Shown piece after piece: positions 17,339 to 31,721 of a stretch of 64,000 nt of DNA. The position numbers were made by a program, and so were the translations under genes. This DNA comes from Bifidobacterium catenulatum subsp. kashiwanohense JCM 15439 = DSM 21854 (GTDB lineage: Bacteria > Actinomycetota > Actinomycetes > Actinomycetales > Bifidobacteriaceae), in assembly GCF_001042615.1 (NCBI RefSeq), contig NZ_AP012327.1, positions 2,108,001 through 2,172,000 of the forward strand. Direction: 5' to 3'. The notes beneath the pieces were generated by a model, which worked only from the letters and a program-made list of their open reading frames with translations, was not told where the DNA came from and ran no database searches. Position 1 is the first letter of the stretch; the number at the start of each line of letters is the position of its first letter.

Positions 17339-17920
17339 ATGCTGCTGTCCGATCGCGACATTCTCGCCGCGCAGGCCGAAGGTCATATTTCACTCGATCC
17401 GTGGACCCCGGAAATGGTGCAGCCTGCTTCCATTGACGTGCGTTTGGACCGTTTCTTCCGCCTGTTCAACAATCATGCGTACACGTATGTCGATCCGGCT
17501 GAGAATCAGGGCGAACTGACCGAGCAGTTCGAGGTGGCTCCGGGCGAACCGTGGATTCTGCATCCAGGTGAGTTCGCGTTGGGGTCCACGTGGGAGTATG
17601 TAAAGCTTGATCCGACGATTGCCGCCCGCCTGGAGGGCAAGAGCTCGCTGGGCCGCTTGGGTATTCTCACGCATTCCACCGCAGGCTTCATCGACCCTGG
17701 TTTCGAAGGTCATATCACGTTGGAATTGTCGAATGTGTCGACGTTGCCGGTGAAGTTATGGCCGGGCATGAAGATCGGACAGATGTGCTTTTTCCAGCTC
17801 AGCTCCCCCGCAGAACATCCATACGGTTCGCAAGGCACCGGCTCGCATTATCAGGGTCAGCGCGGTCCGACGCCGAGCCGTTCCTACGTGAACTTCTACA
17901 AAGCCGACATCACCGACTAA
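17339..17920 (+). CDS. dcd: dCTP deaminase
   Basis: 193 residues. Trimeric dUTPase-fold enzyme converting dCTP to dUTP (or, in bifunctional homologues, directly to dUMP) for thymidylate synthesis. Conserved segments: [10 protein letters not shown] near residue 30, [10 protein letters not shown], and [19 protein letters not shown] containing the catalytic Glu, then [11 protein letters not shown] and [10 protein letters not shown] at the C-terminus. AAGGAG lies 8 bases before the ATG. It is a single gene followed by a strong terminator. Confidence 0.96.
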   Translation: MLLSDRDILAAQAEGHISLDPWTPEMVQPASIDVRLDRFFRLFNNHAYTYVDPAENQGELTEQFEVAPGEPWILHPGEFALGSTWEYVKLDPTIAARLEGKSSLGRLGILTHSTAGFIDPGFEGHITLELSNVSTLPVKLWPGMKIGQMCFFQLSSPAEHPYGSQGTGSHYQGQRGPTPSRSYVNFYKADITD

Positions 17921-17987
17921 TCATCAAATATTCTTGGATTATCGCAATATATTGTCGATATAGGGCGATTGATATCTTCCAAAATAC

Positions 17988-18032
17988 AAAAAGATTGGCT
18001 ATCACATATCGCATGATAGCCAATCTTTTTTT
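17988..18032 (+). terminator. Rho-independent terminator after dcd
   Basis: Perfect 16-bp arms (17988-18003 with 18015-18030; GATTGGCTATC and complement inside A/T runs) and a T7 tail. Confidence 0.95.
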
Positions 18033-18162
18033 GCAATCTTCTATTGAGATTTCTTGTTGCAATATCAGCAATATCGAATGATGTTAAAAGATACTGCAAC
18101 AGCTATTGGTAACGCCCTTTAGCGCTTGTGCATGGTACGGAGGGTAGTGGGGCTGCGGACGC

Positions 18163-18330
18163 ATGAAGACGGAATCCGTCTATCTCGGGCATTGGAAGGA
18201 GTGTACCCGCGATGAGGTGCTCGTCCTGATCGACGACTACATCCACTGGCACGACCATGAGCGCATCAAGCAATCACTCAGTTGAATGAGTCCGGTACAA
18301 TACCGTCAAAGCCAAGGAATGGCTGCGTGA
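18163..18330 (+). pseudogene. IS3-family transposase, C-terminal remnant
   Basis: The translation reads MKTESVYLGHW, DDYIHWHDHERIKQSL, a TGA stop, then MSPVQYRQSQG. This is the typical end of an IS3 OrfB integrase (YI-WY-N-RIK-L...SP-YR). One in-frame stop interrupts it, and the upstream integrase core is absent. It lies between dcd and the chimeric ORF at 18475 and probably records the rearrangement that made that ORF. Confidence 0.8.
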
Positions 18331-18474
18331 CTATCTCCAAGAAAACGTCCGCAGCTCTTTCGGTCTGTTTTTTGGTTTGAAATGCTTTAAGGCAATTTTT
18401 CCGTCATCAGTAAGAAACAATTCGAACTTATTCCTAAACGCATCACATGAAAATATGGAGCGAAAGAAGGAATC

Positions 18475-19350
18475 ATGGCTGAGAAGACAACGATTCTCGA
18501 CATGAACAGATTCGATGATTCCAATCTTGACGGACTGGATGAGAACAAACGCGAATTGGTTCGTCGCCGCCGCATCCTTGGCAAGGGCTATCGTCTGTTC
18601 TATAAGGACCCGGTTGAAATCGTTCGTGGCAAAGGTAGCCACGTTTTCGATGAAAAGGGCAACGACTATCTCGATGCCTATAACAATGTGGTTTCAGTCG
18701 GTCATTGCCATCCGCATGTAGTTGAAGCAATCGCCAAACAGGCCGCCACGCTGAACACGCACACCCGTTACCTTCATGAGACCATTCTCGACTATTCCGA
18801 AGCACTTATCGCGAAGATGCCGAGGGAGATCGATCGTATCACCTATCAGTGCACCGGTTCGGAAGCGAATGATCTGGCCATCCGCATCGCACGAAACTAT
18901 ACCGGCGGTCGTGGCATCATCATTACAAACGAGGCCTACCATGGCAACACGGAGAAGAAGCCGGACGAACCGGGCGATCCGTGGTTCAATTTCCATGCGG
19001 GAAGGAACGATTTCAAACTGCGGTACGCGCTGCAGGGCACACGGTATTGGGGAAGCTACATAACCGACGCGATCAAGGATTACCAGGAAACCAATTCCGG
19101 TGAAGTGGAAAAGACACTCAGAAAAGACCCGAAACGCGTTGATGAGAACCTCAAGGGATTGAGGGAGGAACTCGAGCTACTCGGTGGCAAGCCTGTGTTG
19201 GTGGCTCTCGGATACGCCGCCGAGAAAAATCTGAGACGCATGAGGTCGGAAGGGTATGAAGTGGTCAGGATATTGCATCCCGCACGCTACATCGGCAAAA
19301 AGGAGTATCGCGATAGAGTGCTGGAGGTCTTGGACAACATTCGAAAATAA
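18475..19350 (+). CDS. Chimeric ORF: class III aminotransferase N-terminus fused to an unrelated C-terminus
   Basis: 291 codons. Residues 1 to about 156 match the N-terminal half of class III aminotransferases (VFDEKGNDYLDAYNNVVSVG, GHCHPHVVEA, QCTGSEANDLAIRIARN, NEAYHGNT). From about residue 157 the sequence switches to a charged domain (YWGSYITDAIKD ... KPVLVALGYAAEKNL ... ILHPARYIGKKEYRDRVLEVL) that resembles the C-terminal part of a uracil-DNA-glycosylase-like protein; that second assignment is tentative. The PLP-binding lysine half of the aminotransferase is missing, so aminotransferase activity is not expected. Translation may still occur, since AAAGAAGG precedes the ATG. Probably a deletion fusion. 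Confidence 0.65.
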   Translation: MAEKTTILDMNRFDDSNLDGLDENKRELVRRRRILGKGYRLFYKDPVEIVRGKGSHVFDEKGNDYLDAYNNVVSVGHCHPHVVEAIAKQAATLNTHTRYLHETILDYSEALIAKMPREIDRITYQCTGSEANDLAIRIARNYTGGRGIIITNEAYHGNTEKKPDEPGDPWFNFHAGRNDFKLRYALQGTRYWGSYITDAIKDYQETNSGEVEKTLRKDPKRVDENLKGLREELELLGGKPVLVALGYAAEKNLRRMRSEGYEVVRILHPARYIGKKEYRDRVLEVLDNIRK

Positions 19351-19598
19351 CGAGGCATCCAACTTCGAGCTGCATCCAACCATCCAATCCGAACGGTCAT
19401 GAGAGAAAAACGGGTCTCCCGCGACCCGCGTCCGCCGGTAAGCCCCGGATAGGAGAAGAACCCTTCGGGGAGTCATGGATGCCCGGCCGGGAGGTCCGGA
19501 GGAACGAGAGGGACGCAAGCCACGGAAAACACCTTCGACGAGCCTGAAAGGCGTTGCCGGGAGGTCCGTGAAGGCCCGGAAAAATCCGGAAGAAAAGC

Positions 19599-19640
19599 AA
19601 AAAAAGGGTTCCCGGAGCGTCACGCTCGACGGGAACCCCC
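19599..19640 (-). terminator. Terminator of the rRNA operon
   Basis: GGGTTCCCG and its complement around a GC-rich inner stem, with a T7 tract on the minus strand just after 5S rRNA. The 250 bases between it and the chimeric ORF contain no gene I can support, only GC-rich sequence with GCCGGGAGGTCCG present twice. Confidence 0.9.
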
Positions 19641-19651
19641 AACATGTGAAT

Positions 19652-19766
19652 GCGGCGGCGCGCTACTCTCCCACACCCTCTCGAGTGCAGTACCATCGCC
19701 GCAGCCAGGCCTTAGCTTCCGGGTTCGGAAAGGGACCGGGCGTCTCACCTGGGCCATGACCACCGC
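19652..19766 (-). rRNA. rrf: 5S ribosomal RNA
   Basis: About 115 nt. Contains the conserved 5S core CGAACCCGGAAGCTAAG and the region GATGGTACTGCACTCG on the minus strand, with complementary ends GCGGTGG and CCGCCGC. Ends are estimated from the terminal stem. Confidence 0.95.
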
Positions 19767-19969
19767 AAAACCACTCTGAACGGCCGACCCCACGGATCGG
19801 CCGGGAACGGAACCGACCACGATTCCATCGTGGCGGTCCGGGAACCGGACAACGGACGCGAAGCAAAACGCCTTACCGATCATCGTTGTGACCACAGGAA
19901 ACAGCATTCCCCGCCATCCAACGAGAAGAACCACCACAGGACGAGACCCAACCCACCAGACATGGATCG

Positions 19970-25038
<5,069 letters not shown>

Positions 25039-25260
25039 AACCTTTCATGAAGAGAACCAACATGTGACTCTCAAATAAGAAAATTGACATCCGTTTATAA
25101 GGAAAACGGACTGTCCGCAAAAACCCCGTCCCGTTTGACCGGCCTCCCGGCACCCACACGCGAACAACACGCGCGGGCCGTAAGACGGACTGGCAATCAT
25201 TGACTATAAAGAAGTAGTACAAATACGCTCTTGAGTTCTCAAACCACCACCACTCACCCA
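25039..25260 (-). promoter_or_regulatory. rRNA operon promoter and leader
   Basis: The leader holds a boxA-like GGTTTGAGAACTCAAGAG element (minus strand, near 25231-25248) and an A/T-rich promoter-like stretch with TTATAAAC and TTTATAGT boxes. The further region 25261-25640 contains no gene I can support and is probably the upstream promoter zone. Confidence 0.55.
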
Positions 25261-25657
25261 CCTCACGGAACCCCAACCAGGGAACCACTCGCCGAGCGGC
25301 AGCGAAAGACAAACTTACAGCACAATCCGATTCCACGCAACCCGGCCCCTCATGGACACCCCGCAAACCATTGGAAAACAACGCATCCACCGGCGTGTCG
25401 AAATTCCGTCCACCTGAATCGTCTTTCTCCTTTTCCACAGAAACCAGCCTATCCTTCCGGAAAACATGTTCGTCGTATGAGTCGCCTTATCAGGAGTTGA
25501 CGGAACGATACGCTAAGGGGATTCTGTTATCCTGTGGGGCGCAGCGGAGCAAAATGACCTGCTAAGACGGGATGGTCCCTTTCATAAACAGGCTTTTGAC
25601 TCGAAATAGAAGACGGAGCGAATATTCCGTAGTGATACCGTGAAGGGAGGGAACGGC

Positions 25658-26120
25658 ATGGAGGCGCAGCTTATGAGGCTACAGGACCTGAGGCTCGAAG
25701 AAGGAATGTCTCTGGAACAACTGGCCGGGCTCTCCGGCGTGGATCATGATCGTCTCGCCATGTTCGAAAACAATCCGGAAACCGTACGCAATATGCATTT
25801 GGACACCGCTTGCCAAATTGCCAAAGCATTGCACTGCAACGTGTTGGAGCTCCATCCCGACGGAGGTTGGCGAGGCGGAATCCACTGCGCTGAATCCGGT
25901 TTAAGAGACATTCGTCGGACTCGCGGCTATACGCACAACGAGTTGTCAGAGATGTGCAGGGATTCCCCAGCCGAACATCTCTTGGTTTGAAACAGGCTAT
26001 CGCTCGACCTCAGGCATGCGGCTGAATACAGCCAGGCGTCTGTCGGAAGCGCTTCAATGCGATCCGACAGATTTTCTAAAAGAAGCGTATAGCCGATATG
26101 AAAATAAGTGTTGTACCTGA
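25658..26120 (+). pseudogene. Protein with two Cro/C1-type HTH domains, frameshifted
   Basis: The first frame (25658-25990) encodes one XRE-type HTH (LRLEEGMSLEQLAGLSGVD, residues about 9-60) and the start of a second (LRDIRRTRGYTHNELSEMC). It then breaks at 25958. Skipping the A at 25958 restores GIPQPNISWFETGYRS and an intact second HTH, ending at 26120 after SRYENKCCT. The repaired protein would be about 153 residues with tandem HTH domains, presumably a small DNA-binding regulator. GGGAGGG precedes the ATG. Either a true single-base insertion or a sequencing error. Confidence 0.75.
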
Positions 26121-26297
26121 TTGAGATACAACACTTAAATTTCATCGGACGCCATACGTCAACAAACGAATGCATCCCGCGCACCCCTATCTCACCAAAA
26201 GGATTAGGCAAGAGAGAAGCCCATCAATCATTGACTTCACAAACCCTTCCCTTCCGGAAAGCTGGATAACGTCCGAAATCTTGCGCACTTTCGGACG

Positions 26298-29294
26298 CTA
26301 TCTGGCGCGGAGGACGCATTTGCGCAGTTCGGAGGCGATGAGCACGATCATGGCAAGGCCCAAGCATTCGACCCATGCGCCGGCGCTGAGCGGTACCGTA
26401 CCGAAAGCGATGTTGAGGAATGGAATGTAGATCACCGCCAACTGCAGCACCGTGCTCAGTGCGAGCGCGCCCCATAGCCACTTGTTGGAGAACAGTCCGA
26501 CGAACGCCGACTGCAAGTGCGAGCGCGAGGCAATCGCGTTCAGCATTTGGGCGAATACGAGAATCGTGAAGCCCATGGTGCGCGCTTCGGTCATTTGCGC
26601 ATCGTGGCCGATCGCATCGACGGAGCGGTCGGTGAACAGGCCTCCGGCCAAATGCATGTCCATGCCAATCAGGGTGACGGCCGCCATAATCACACCAATG
26701 AAAATGATGTCGCCCCACATTTCGGCGTCGATCACACGGTCGGTGAGTTTGCGAGGTTTGCGTGCCATCACGTCATCGGTAGACGGGTCGACACCCATAG
26801 CGAGCGCGGGCGCAGCATCGGTGAGCAGGTTGATCCACAGCAGCTGCGTGGCGAGCAGCGGCACGATCACACCTTGGCTGCCAGGCTGGGTGATGCCGAG
26901 GAATCCAGCGAGCATCACGCCGCCGAACACGGTGAACACTTCGCCTACATTGGAGCTCAGCAGGTAGCGCAGGAACTTGCGGATGTTGTTGAAAATACCT
27001 CGTCCTTCGCGCACGGCTGCGACGATGGTGCTGAAGTTGTCGTCGGCGAGAATCATTTTCGCGCTTTGTTTGGTCACTTCAGTGCCGGTAATGCCCATGG
27101 CGACGCCGATATCGGCGGTTTTGACGGCGGGAGCGTCGTTCACACCATCGCCGGTCATGGCCACGATATTACCTTGCCGCTGCAACGATTCGACGATTTT
27201 CAGCTTGTGTTCCGGCGCGACTCGCGCATAGACGGACACTTCACTGGTCACCTTGTCAAAGGCCGCTTCGTCGGGCAGTTCGTCAAGCTGGCTGCCGGTC
27301 ATGGCCTTGCCATCCTTGTCGATAATACCCAGATCGGTAGCGATGCGAGCTGCGGTCAGCGGGTGGTCGCCGGTAATCATTACCGTGCGGATACCGGCGC
27401 GATGTGCTTCTGCTACGGAATCACGCACTTCCGTACGCGGCGGATCGATGATGCCGACCATGCCGACCCAAATCAAATCATTCTCAAGCACATCGCTTTG
27501 TTCCGCAATATCGGCAACATGACCCGCGGAATTCAGCATGATTCCTGGCACTTGCGCAAGCGAAGCAGTACCGAGCGGACGGTAGGCCTGACCCAACGTG
27601 CGGTACGCGTCGGAAGAAAGCTGTTCGACAGTCGCAAGAATCTGCTGACGATCGCCTTCCGTAAGTGGACGAACGGCACCGCCGACCGCAATCCTGCTGC
27701 AATATCCAAGAAGCACATCGGGGGCACCCTTGGAGAAGACGGTCAAGCGGCCGGCATCGGTGTTGTCTTGTGCCACGATGGACATGCGCTTACGTTCGGA
27801 AGTGAAGGGGATTTCGCCGACGCGCTCATAGTTGGCATACTTGCGATTCGCCTTCACTTTTCGTGCTGCGACGATGAGTGAGACTTCGGTCGGGTCGCCG
27901 ACCGCTTCCCACGTTACGTTTTCCGCATTTCCGGCAGAAGCGGCGACTTCGCGCAGTTCGCCGTCGTTTGCCAGCGCACCCACGGCAAGGGTTGCGACGG
28001 CTTCCGATTCGATGATCTCGCGTATTTGCGCATATTCCATGGTCTGCGAATCGACCACCATGCGGCCTTCCGGCGCATAGCCGGTGCCCGTGAGCTGCAC
28101 TTCGCCGCTCGGCGTGACCACACGCTCCACGGTCATCTCATTGCGGGTGAGCGTACCGGTTTTGTCGGAGCAGATCACCGAAGCGGAACCGAGCGTTTCC
28201 ACCGAATGCAGCTTCTTGACGATCGCATTGTGCATGGCCATGCGCTGCACGCCGAGCGCGAGCACTACCGTAAGAATCGCAGCCAAACCTTCCGGCACGG
28301 CCGCGACAGCCAGAGAAACGGCCAACAGTAGCGAATCGATTACATCGTGAACGTCTTGGAATCCTTCGGTAAGCGCGAGCGCGACCAGCACCACGACCGC
28401 GATGATACATACTGCGATGCCGAGGATTTTGGAAACGTAGTTCATTTCCTTTTGCAGCGGGGTTTCGTCATCCTCCGTGGCTTGCAGCAGGTCCGCGATT
28501 TTGCCGACCTGCGTGCCCATGCCGGTGCTGGTTACGATGGCCCGGCCGGTACCTTGCGTTACGGACGTGCCGTTGAATACCATGTTGGCGCGGTCGCCGA
28601 GGGCTTTCGCCTGCGCGAGGGTGTCGGTCTTTTTGCCGACGGGCACGCTTTCGCCGGTGAGACTGGCTTCCGCGATGCGCAGGCTGGCGGCCGTGAAGAG
28701 GCGTCCGTCCGCGGAGACGGAGTCGCCTTCACCGAGCACGATGATGTCGCCGGGCACCACGCCAACCGTATTGATGCGTTCGATTTGGCCGTCACGCAGC
28801 ACGTTGGTCTGCGGCGCGGTCATGCTGGAGAGCGCTTCGACGGCCGCTTCCGCCTTCGATTCCTGAATGTAGCCGAGCACCGCGTTGACGATGAGGATCA
28901 GCACGATGACGATGGCGTCGAACGGCAATGCTTCGCCGCCTTCCGCACCCGGTACGGCGTTAGCCCGTTCGATGAACCATGCGGCGAGCGAAATGCCGGT
29001 TGCAGCCAACAGCAGGTAGACAAGGGGATCTTTGAATTGTTCGAGGAATTTCTTCCATTTCGGCACCGGTGGTGCGGACGCGAGTTCGTTCGGCCCGTAC
29101 TTGTCGAGTCGCCGCTTGGCTTCCGCCTGGCTCAGACCGGTATTCAAATCGACGCCAAGTGATTGTGCGACGGTTTGCGCATCGGCGAGCGACGGATCGA
29201 CTTGCGTTTGCGTCGCGATATTCTTCGCTTGTTCGAAATTTCCCGAACTGGTATCGCGGAATTGGGTGGATTGATCTTCCTTGCGATCAACCAT
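26298..29294 (-). CDS. P-type cation-transporting ATPase (P2A, calcium-type)
   Basis: 998 residues. N-terminal cation-ATPase domain (VDLNTGLSQAEAKRRLDKYG), actuator motif ASLTGESVPV near 210, phosphorylated Asp377 in SDKTGTLT, hinge motif MTGDGVNDAPAVKTADIGVA, and about ten membrane helices. The layout is that of SERCA/PMR1-like P2A pumps, so calcium (or manganese) export is the likely role. AAGGAG lies before the ATG. It is a single gene; downstream, GTCCGAAA and TTTCGGAC (about 26273-26296) form a hairpin that partly overlaps the stop codon. Confidence 0.93.
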   Translation of the reverse strand: MVDRKEDQSTQFRDTSSGNFEQAKNIATQTQVDPSLADAQTVAQSLGVDLNTGLSQAEAKRRLDKYGPNELASAPPVPKWKKFLEQFKDPLVYLLLAATGISLAAWFIERANAVPGAEGGEALPFDAIVIVLILIVNAVLGYIQESKAEAAVEALSSMTAPQTNVLRDGQIERINTVGVVPGDIIVLGEGDSVSADGRLFTAASLRIAEASLTGESVPVGKKTDTLAQAKALGDRANMVFNGTSVTQGTGRAIVTSTGMGTQVGKIADLLQATEDDETPLQKEMNYVSKILGIAVCIIAVVVLVALALTEGFQDVHDVIDSLLLAVSLAVAAVPEGLAAILTVVLALGVQRMAMHNAIVKKLHSVETLGSASVICSDKTGTLTRNEMTVERVVTPSGEVQLTGTGYAPEGRMVVDSQTMEYAQIREIIESEAVATLAVGALANDGELREVAASAGNAENVTWEAVGDPTEVSLIVAARKVKANRKYANYERVGEIPFTSERKRMSIVAQDNTDAGRLTVFSKGAPDVLLGYCSRIAVGGAVRPLTEGDRQQILATVEQLSSDAYRTLGQAYRPLGTASLAQVPGIMLNSAGHVADIAEQSDVLENDLIWVGMVGIIDPPRTEVRDSVAEAHRAGIRTVMITGDHPLTAARIATDLGIIDKDGKAMTGSQLDELPDEAAFDKVTSEVSVYARVAPEHKLKIVESLQRQGNIVAMTGDGVNDAPAVKTADIGVAMGITGTEVTKQSAKMILADDNFSTIVAAVREGRGIFNNIRKFLRYLLSSNVGEVFTVFGGVMLAGFLGITQPGSQGVIVPLLATQLLWINLLTDAAPALAMGVDPSTDDVMARKPRKLTDRVIDAEMWGDIIFIGVIMAAVTLIGMDMHLAGGLFTDRSVDAIGHDAQMTEARTMGFTILVFAQMLNAIASRSHLQSAFVGLFSNKWLWGALALSTVLQLAVIYIPFLNIAFGTVPLSAGAWVECLGLAMIVLIASELRKCVLRAR

Positions 29295-29560
29295 GATGAT
29301 CTCCTTGGGAGCGCCGCGGAGTAGTCAGCTCTCCCCTGCCGTTGCGATAGTACGAAAACCGCAGAAAATTGCGATTTTCGCAACCACTCGCCGAACTGGG
29401 CAATGCTGCGCGGTTGCGGACACCGGGCGTGCGCCATCGGTGCATTCCTGCCATTATTGCACACCGTGCCCATTTTGCAAGACTGCCACACACCGTCTTT
29501 TGTCAAAATTTCGCAAATTCGTGAAACATGAGCCGCATATCTGCAATCTTAATAACATCA

Positions 29561-29595
29561 CAAAAAGAAAAGCCTGCGGCCGCGAGCCGCAGGCT
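29561..29595 (-). terminator. Terminator of the esterase/MFS operon
   Basis: GCCTGCGGC (29572-29580) pairs with GCCGCAGGC (29586-29594), followed on the minus strand by a T-rich tract. It sits about 40 bp after the SGNH hydrolase stop. Confidence 0.88.
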
Positions 29596-29636
29596 ATCAA
29601 CACAGCATTTAGCAGTAGCTAGGGATTGGAAAACTA

Positions 29637-30890
29637 CTAATGCAGTGAAGCTCGTGGGACCAAGCCATTATCAGCAAAAACTTGGCAAGAGAAACGACGG
29701 GCTATCTCCGCATACAGCTGAGCATCCGGATGCAGGCCGTCTGGCAAACAGAAATTCCCTACATCAGACGGACCAAACAACGTCAGCCCATCAAGATACT
29801 GAATATTTTCCCCATACGTATCGTGACGAACCTGCGTCACATGCTGCAGCTCCTCGCGAGACTGCTCCAATGTCAATGCGCCAACCGCAATTTCCTTACG
29901 GTCACCATACGAATAGCAGGTCACAGAACCATCATCATGGAAGCGCACATCAGAAGGACCAGGAACATCGTCACTGTCCGGCCAGTAAATAGATGAGACT
30001 AGCACAATTGGAGTATCTGGGTGCCGCTCACGGATGACGTCAAGGAAACCGTGCAGGGCAGGTGTAAATGTCCGCTGATTCATGGCACGCGCACCAGTAA
30101 TGTTCACACCGACCGACAGCGTAATGACATCTGCATCGCTCGCCGCAATAGCCTTCGCCACGTACGGATCAAGCATGCACTGACCGGCAAAACCAAGATT
30201 GGTGACTTCCAAATCATTCAAACCAGCCGCCAGCACTGGCCACACCTGCAACGGACTGGACGGTGTATGGCAGTGGCTGATTGAGCTGCCGTAATGAAGC
30301 CAGCGCGGCGTCGAGGATTCCTCCGCAGCCTCGACCGGCTCACCATGGACGCCACTAACGCCCAGCAAATCGACAATTACCGTTTGCGGAAGCCAAATGA
30401 CCACAGTCTTTTCACCAATGGCGCCAAGACCTGTGAACTCTACAACTGAACACTCATCAAGCTCTGTACGCACACAAGTACGCCCATCGCGCGACACCCG
30501 CTCAATGGCATCCGGCTGAGACGTCACCTCGCATACCGTGCGCCCATCAACTGTGGCGGCAAATGCATTGAACTCACTATTCAGCTCACCATAATCCACG
30601 CGCGCAGCACGTACCGCAAGTCGTATGGCATCAGCCGCCGTGCGAACACGCAGATGCACACCAGAACATCCAGATACCACCGTGCGCACCGTCTCATATT
30701 CGTACAGGGAACGTTGCACCAAGCCAGACAATGGAAGACGAATAGGGCGTAACCCAGTACGTTCACCAATAGTCACGCGCTGCACATCCATGGCACCGCA
30801 CAAACGCACCGATCCACCTTCTGGCAGATTAAGCACACGACTCGCGTTAGAAGCGTCAGAAGAGGCGATTACGGAAACATCATTGCACAT
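29637..30890 (-). CDS. SGNH/GDSL-family hydrolase (carbohydrate esterase-like)
   Basis: About 417 residues. An N-terminal beta-rich domain of about 170 residues precedes the SGNH core: nucleophile Ser in WLHYGSSISHC, Gly in GFAGQCMLDP, Asn in LSVGVNITG, and Asp/His in LPDGLHPDAQLYAEIA. This two-domain layout is known from acetyl-carbohydrate esterases. No signal peptide is seen, so it acts in the cytoplasm. ATG 30890 fits GAAGGAG at 5 bases better than the overlapping upstream GTG. It is last in an operon with another hydrolase and an MFS importer, so a role in deacylating imported plant glycosides is likely but unproven. Confidence 0.82.
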   Translation of the reverse strand: MCNDVSVIASSDASNASRVLNLPEGGSVRLCGAMDVQRVTIGERTGLRPIRLPLSGLVQRSLYEYETVRTVVSGCSGVHLRVRTAADAIRLAVRAARVDYGELNSEFNAFAATVDGRTVCEVTSQPDAIERVSRDGRTCVRTELDECSVVEFTGLGAIGEKTVVIWLPQTVIVDLLGVSGVHGEPVEAAEESSTPRWLHYGSSISHCHTPSSPLQVWPVLAAGLNDLEVTNLGFAGQCMLDPYVAKAIAASDADVITLSVGVNITGARAMNQRTFTPALHGFLDVIRERHPDTPIVLVSSIYWPDSDDVPGPSDVRFHDDGSVTCYSYGDRKEIAVGALTLEQSREELQHVTQVRHDTYGENIQYLDGLTLFGPSDVGNFCLPDGLHPDAQLYAEIARRFSCQVFADNGLVPRASLH

Positions 30891-30911
30891 CTTCACTCCT
30901 TCGAATCGTTC

Positions 30912-31721
30912 TCAGAAAATCTCTACACCCTGATAACTGACACCAGCGTGCTCAGCGATGAACTGCGCGGTCTTACTCATGACGAACTCACGATCAGGCA
31001 CCGAACAAAAACCATGGTCTCCGTTTTCTTTCACTATCAGCGTGGCTCGATCACCGAAGACATCTTTGTAGCGTTGCGCATACTCCACCGGCACAAAGTC
31101 CGCAGTACCGTGTATCAGCAGCACATCACTGGTGCACCCAGTAACTTTGGCGTACAAATCAAGCCCTTTGACATCTTCGACCATGGCTGGTCCCATTTTT
31201 GCACCCATGAAATCGAAATAGGACTGAGTCCGCAACCCTTCCAGTGATTTACCTTGAATTTTCCCCGACGTTATTTCGTCAACGCAAGATGCAGCGCTCG
31301 ACACCATGACCATACTGCGTGGCTTAGCTGCGGTCTCGGACGCAACGATTGATTCAACAACCGCACCCAAACTAATACCGCCAAAGTGCAGATTGTTTTC
31401 ATCAACATAGTCCAGTGAGCAAACCTGTTGCAGCACCTGCTTGGCATGACGGACTTCACGACTAATGCTCACGTCGAAGAATGTTCCGTCGCTTTCACCA
31501 TGGCCGGCACGATCATAGGTAATCGCGACAATGCCCTGCTGACTTAGCGACCTGGCCATCTGCATCATGAACCCTGAAAAGTCGATTCTATTGCCACCGA
31601 AACCATGGAACAGAAGTGCCGTCGGATAACGCTTTTCTTGTTCAAAACCACCTTTCGGCTCATATACCGAACCGCGTAGCGTCAATCCTTCGACGTCGAA
31701 TGAGATGGGTTTGAGGTTCAT
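30912..31721 (-). CDS. Alpha/beta hydrolase, cinnamoyl/feruloyl-esterase-like
   Basis: 269 residues. The oxyanion motif is LFHGFGGNRIDF, then YDRAGHGESDG, nucleophile in GGISLGAVV, Asp in LIHGTADFVPVEYA, and His in NGDHGF. The layout resembles cytoplasmic cinnamoyl esterases of lactobacilli, which cut hydroxycinnamate esters. Its stop codon region is close to the SGNH gene and its start overlaps the end of the MFS gene by 4 bp (31718-31721), implying translational coupling. The substrate is inferred from family likeness only. Confidence 0.82.
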   Translation of the reverse strand: MNLKPISFDVEGLTLRGSVYEPKGGFEQEKRYPTALLFHGFGGNRIDFSGFMMQMARSLSQQGIVAITYDRAGHGESDGTFFDVSISREVRHAKQVLQQVCSLDYVDENNLHFGGISLGAVVESIVASETAAKPRSMVMVSSAASCVDEITSGKIQGKSLEGLRTQSYFDFMGAKMGPAMVEDVKGLDLYAKVTGCTSDVLLIHGTADFVPVEYAQRYKDVFGDRATLIVKENGDHGFCSVPDREFVMSKTAQFIAEHAGVSYQGVEIF

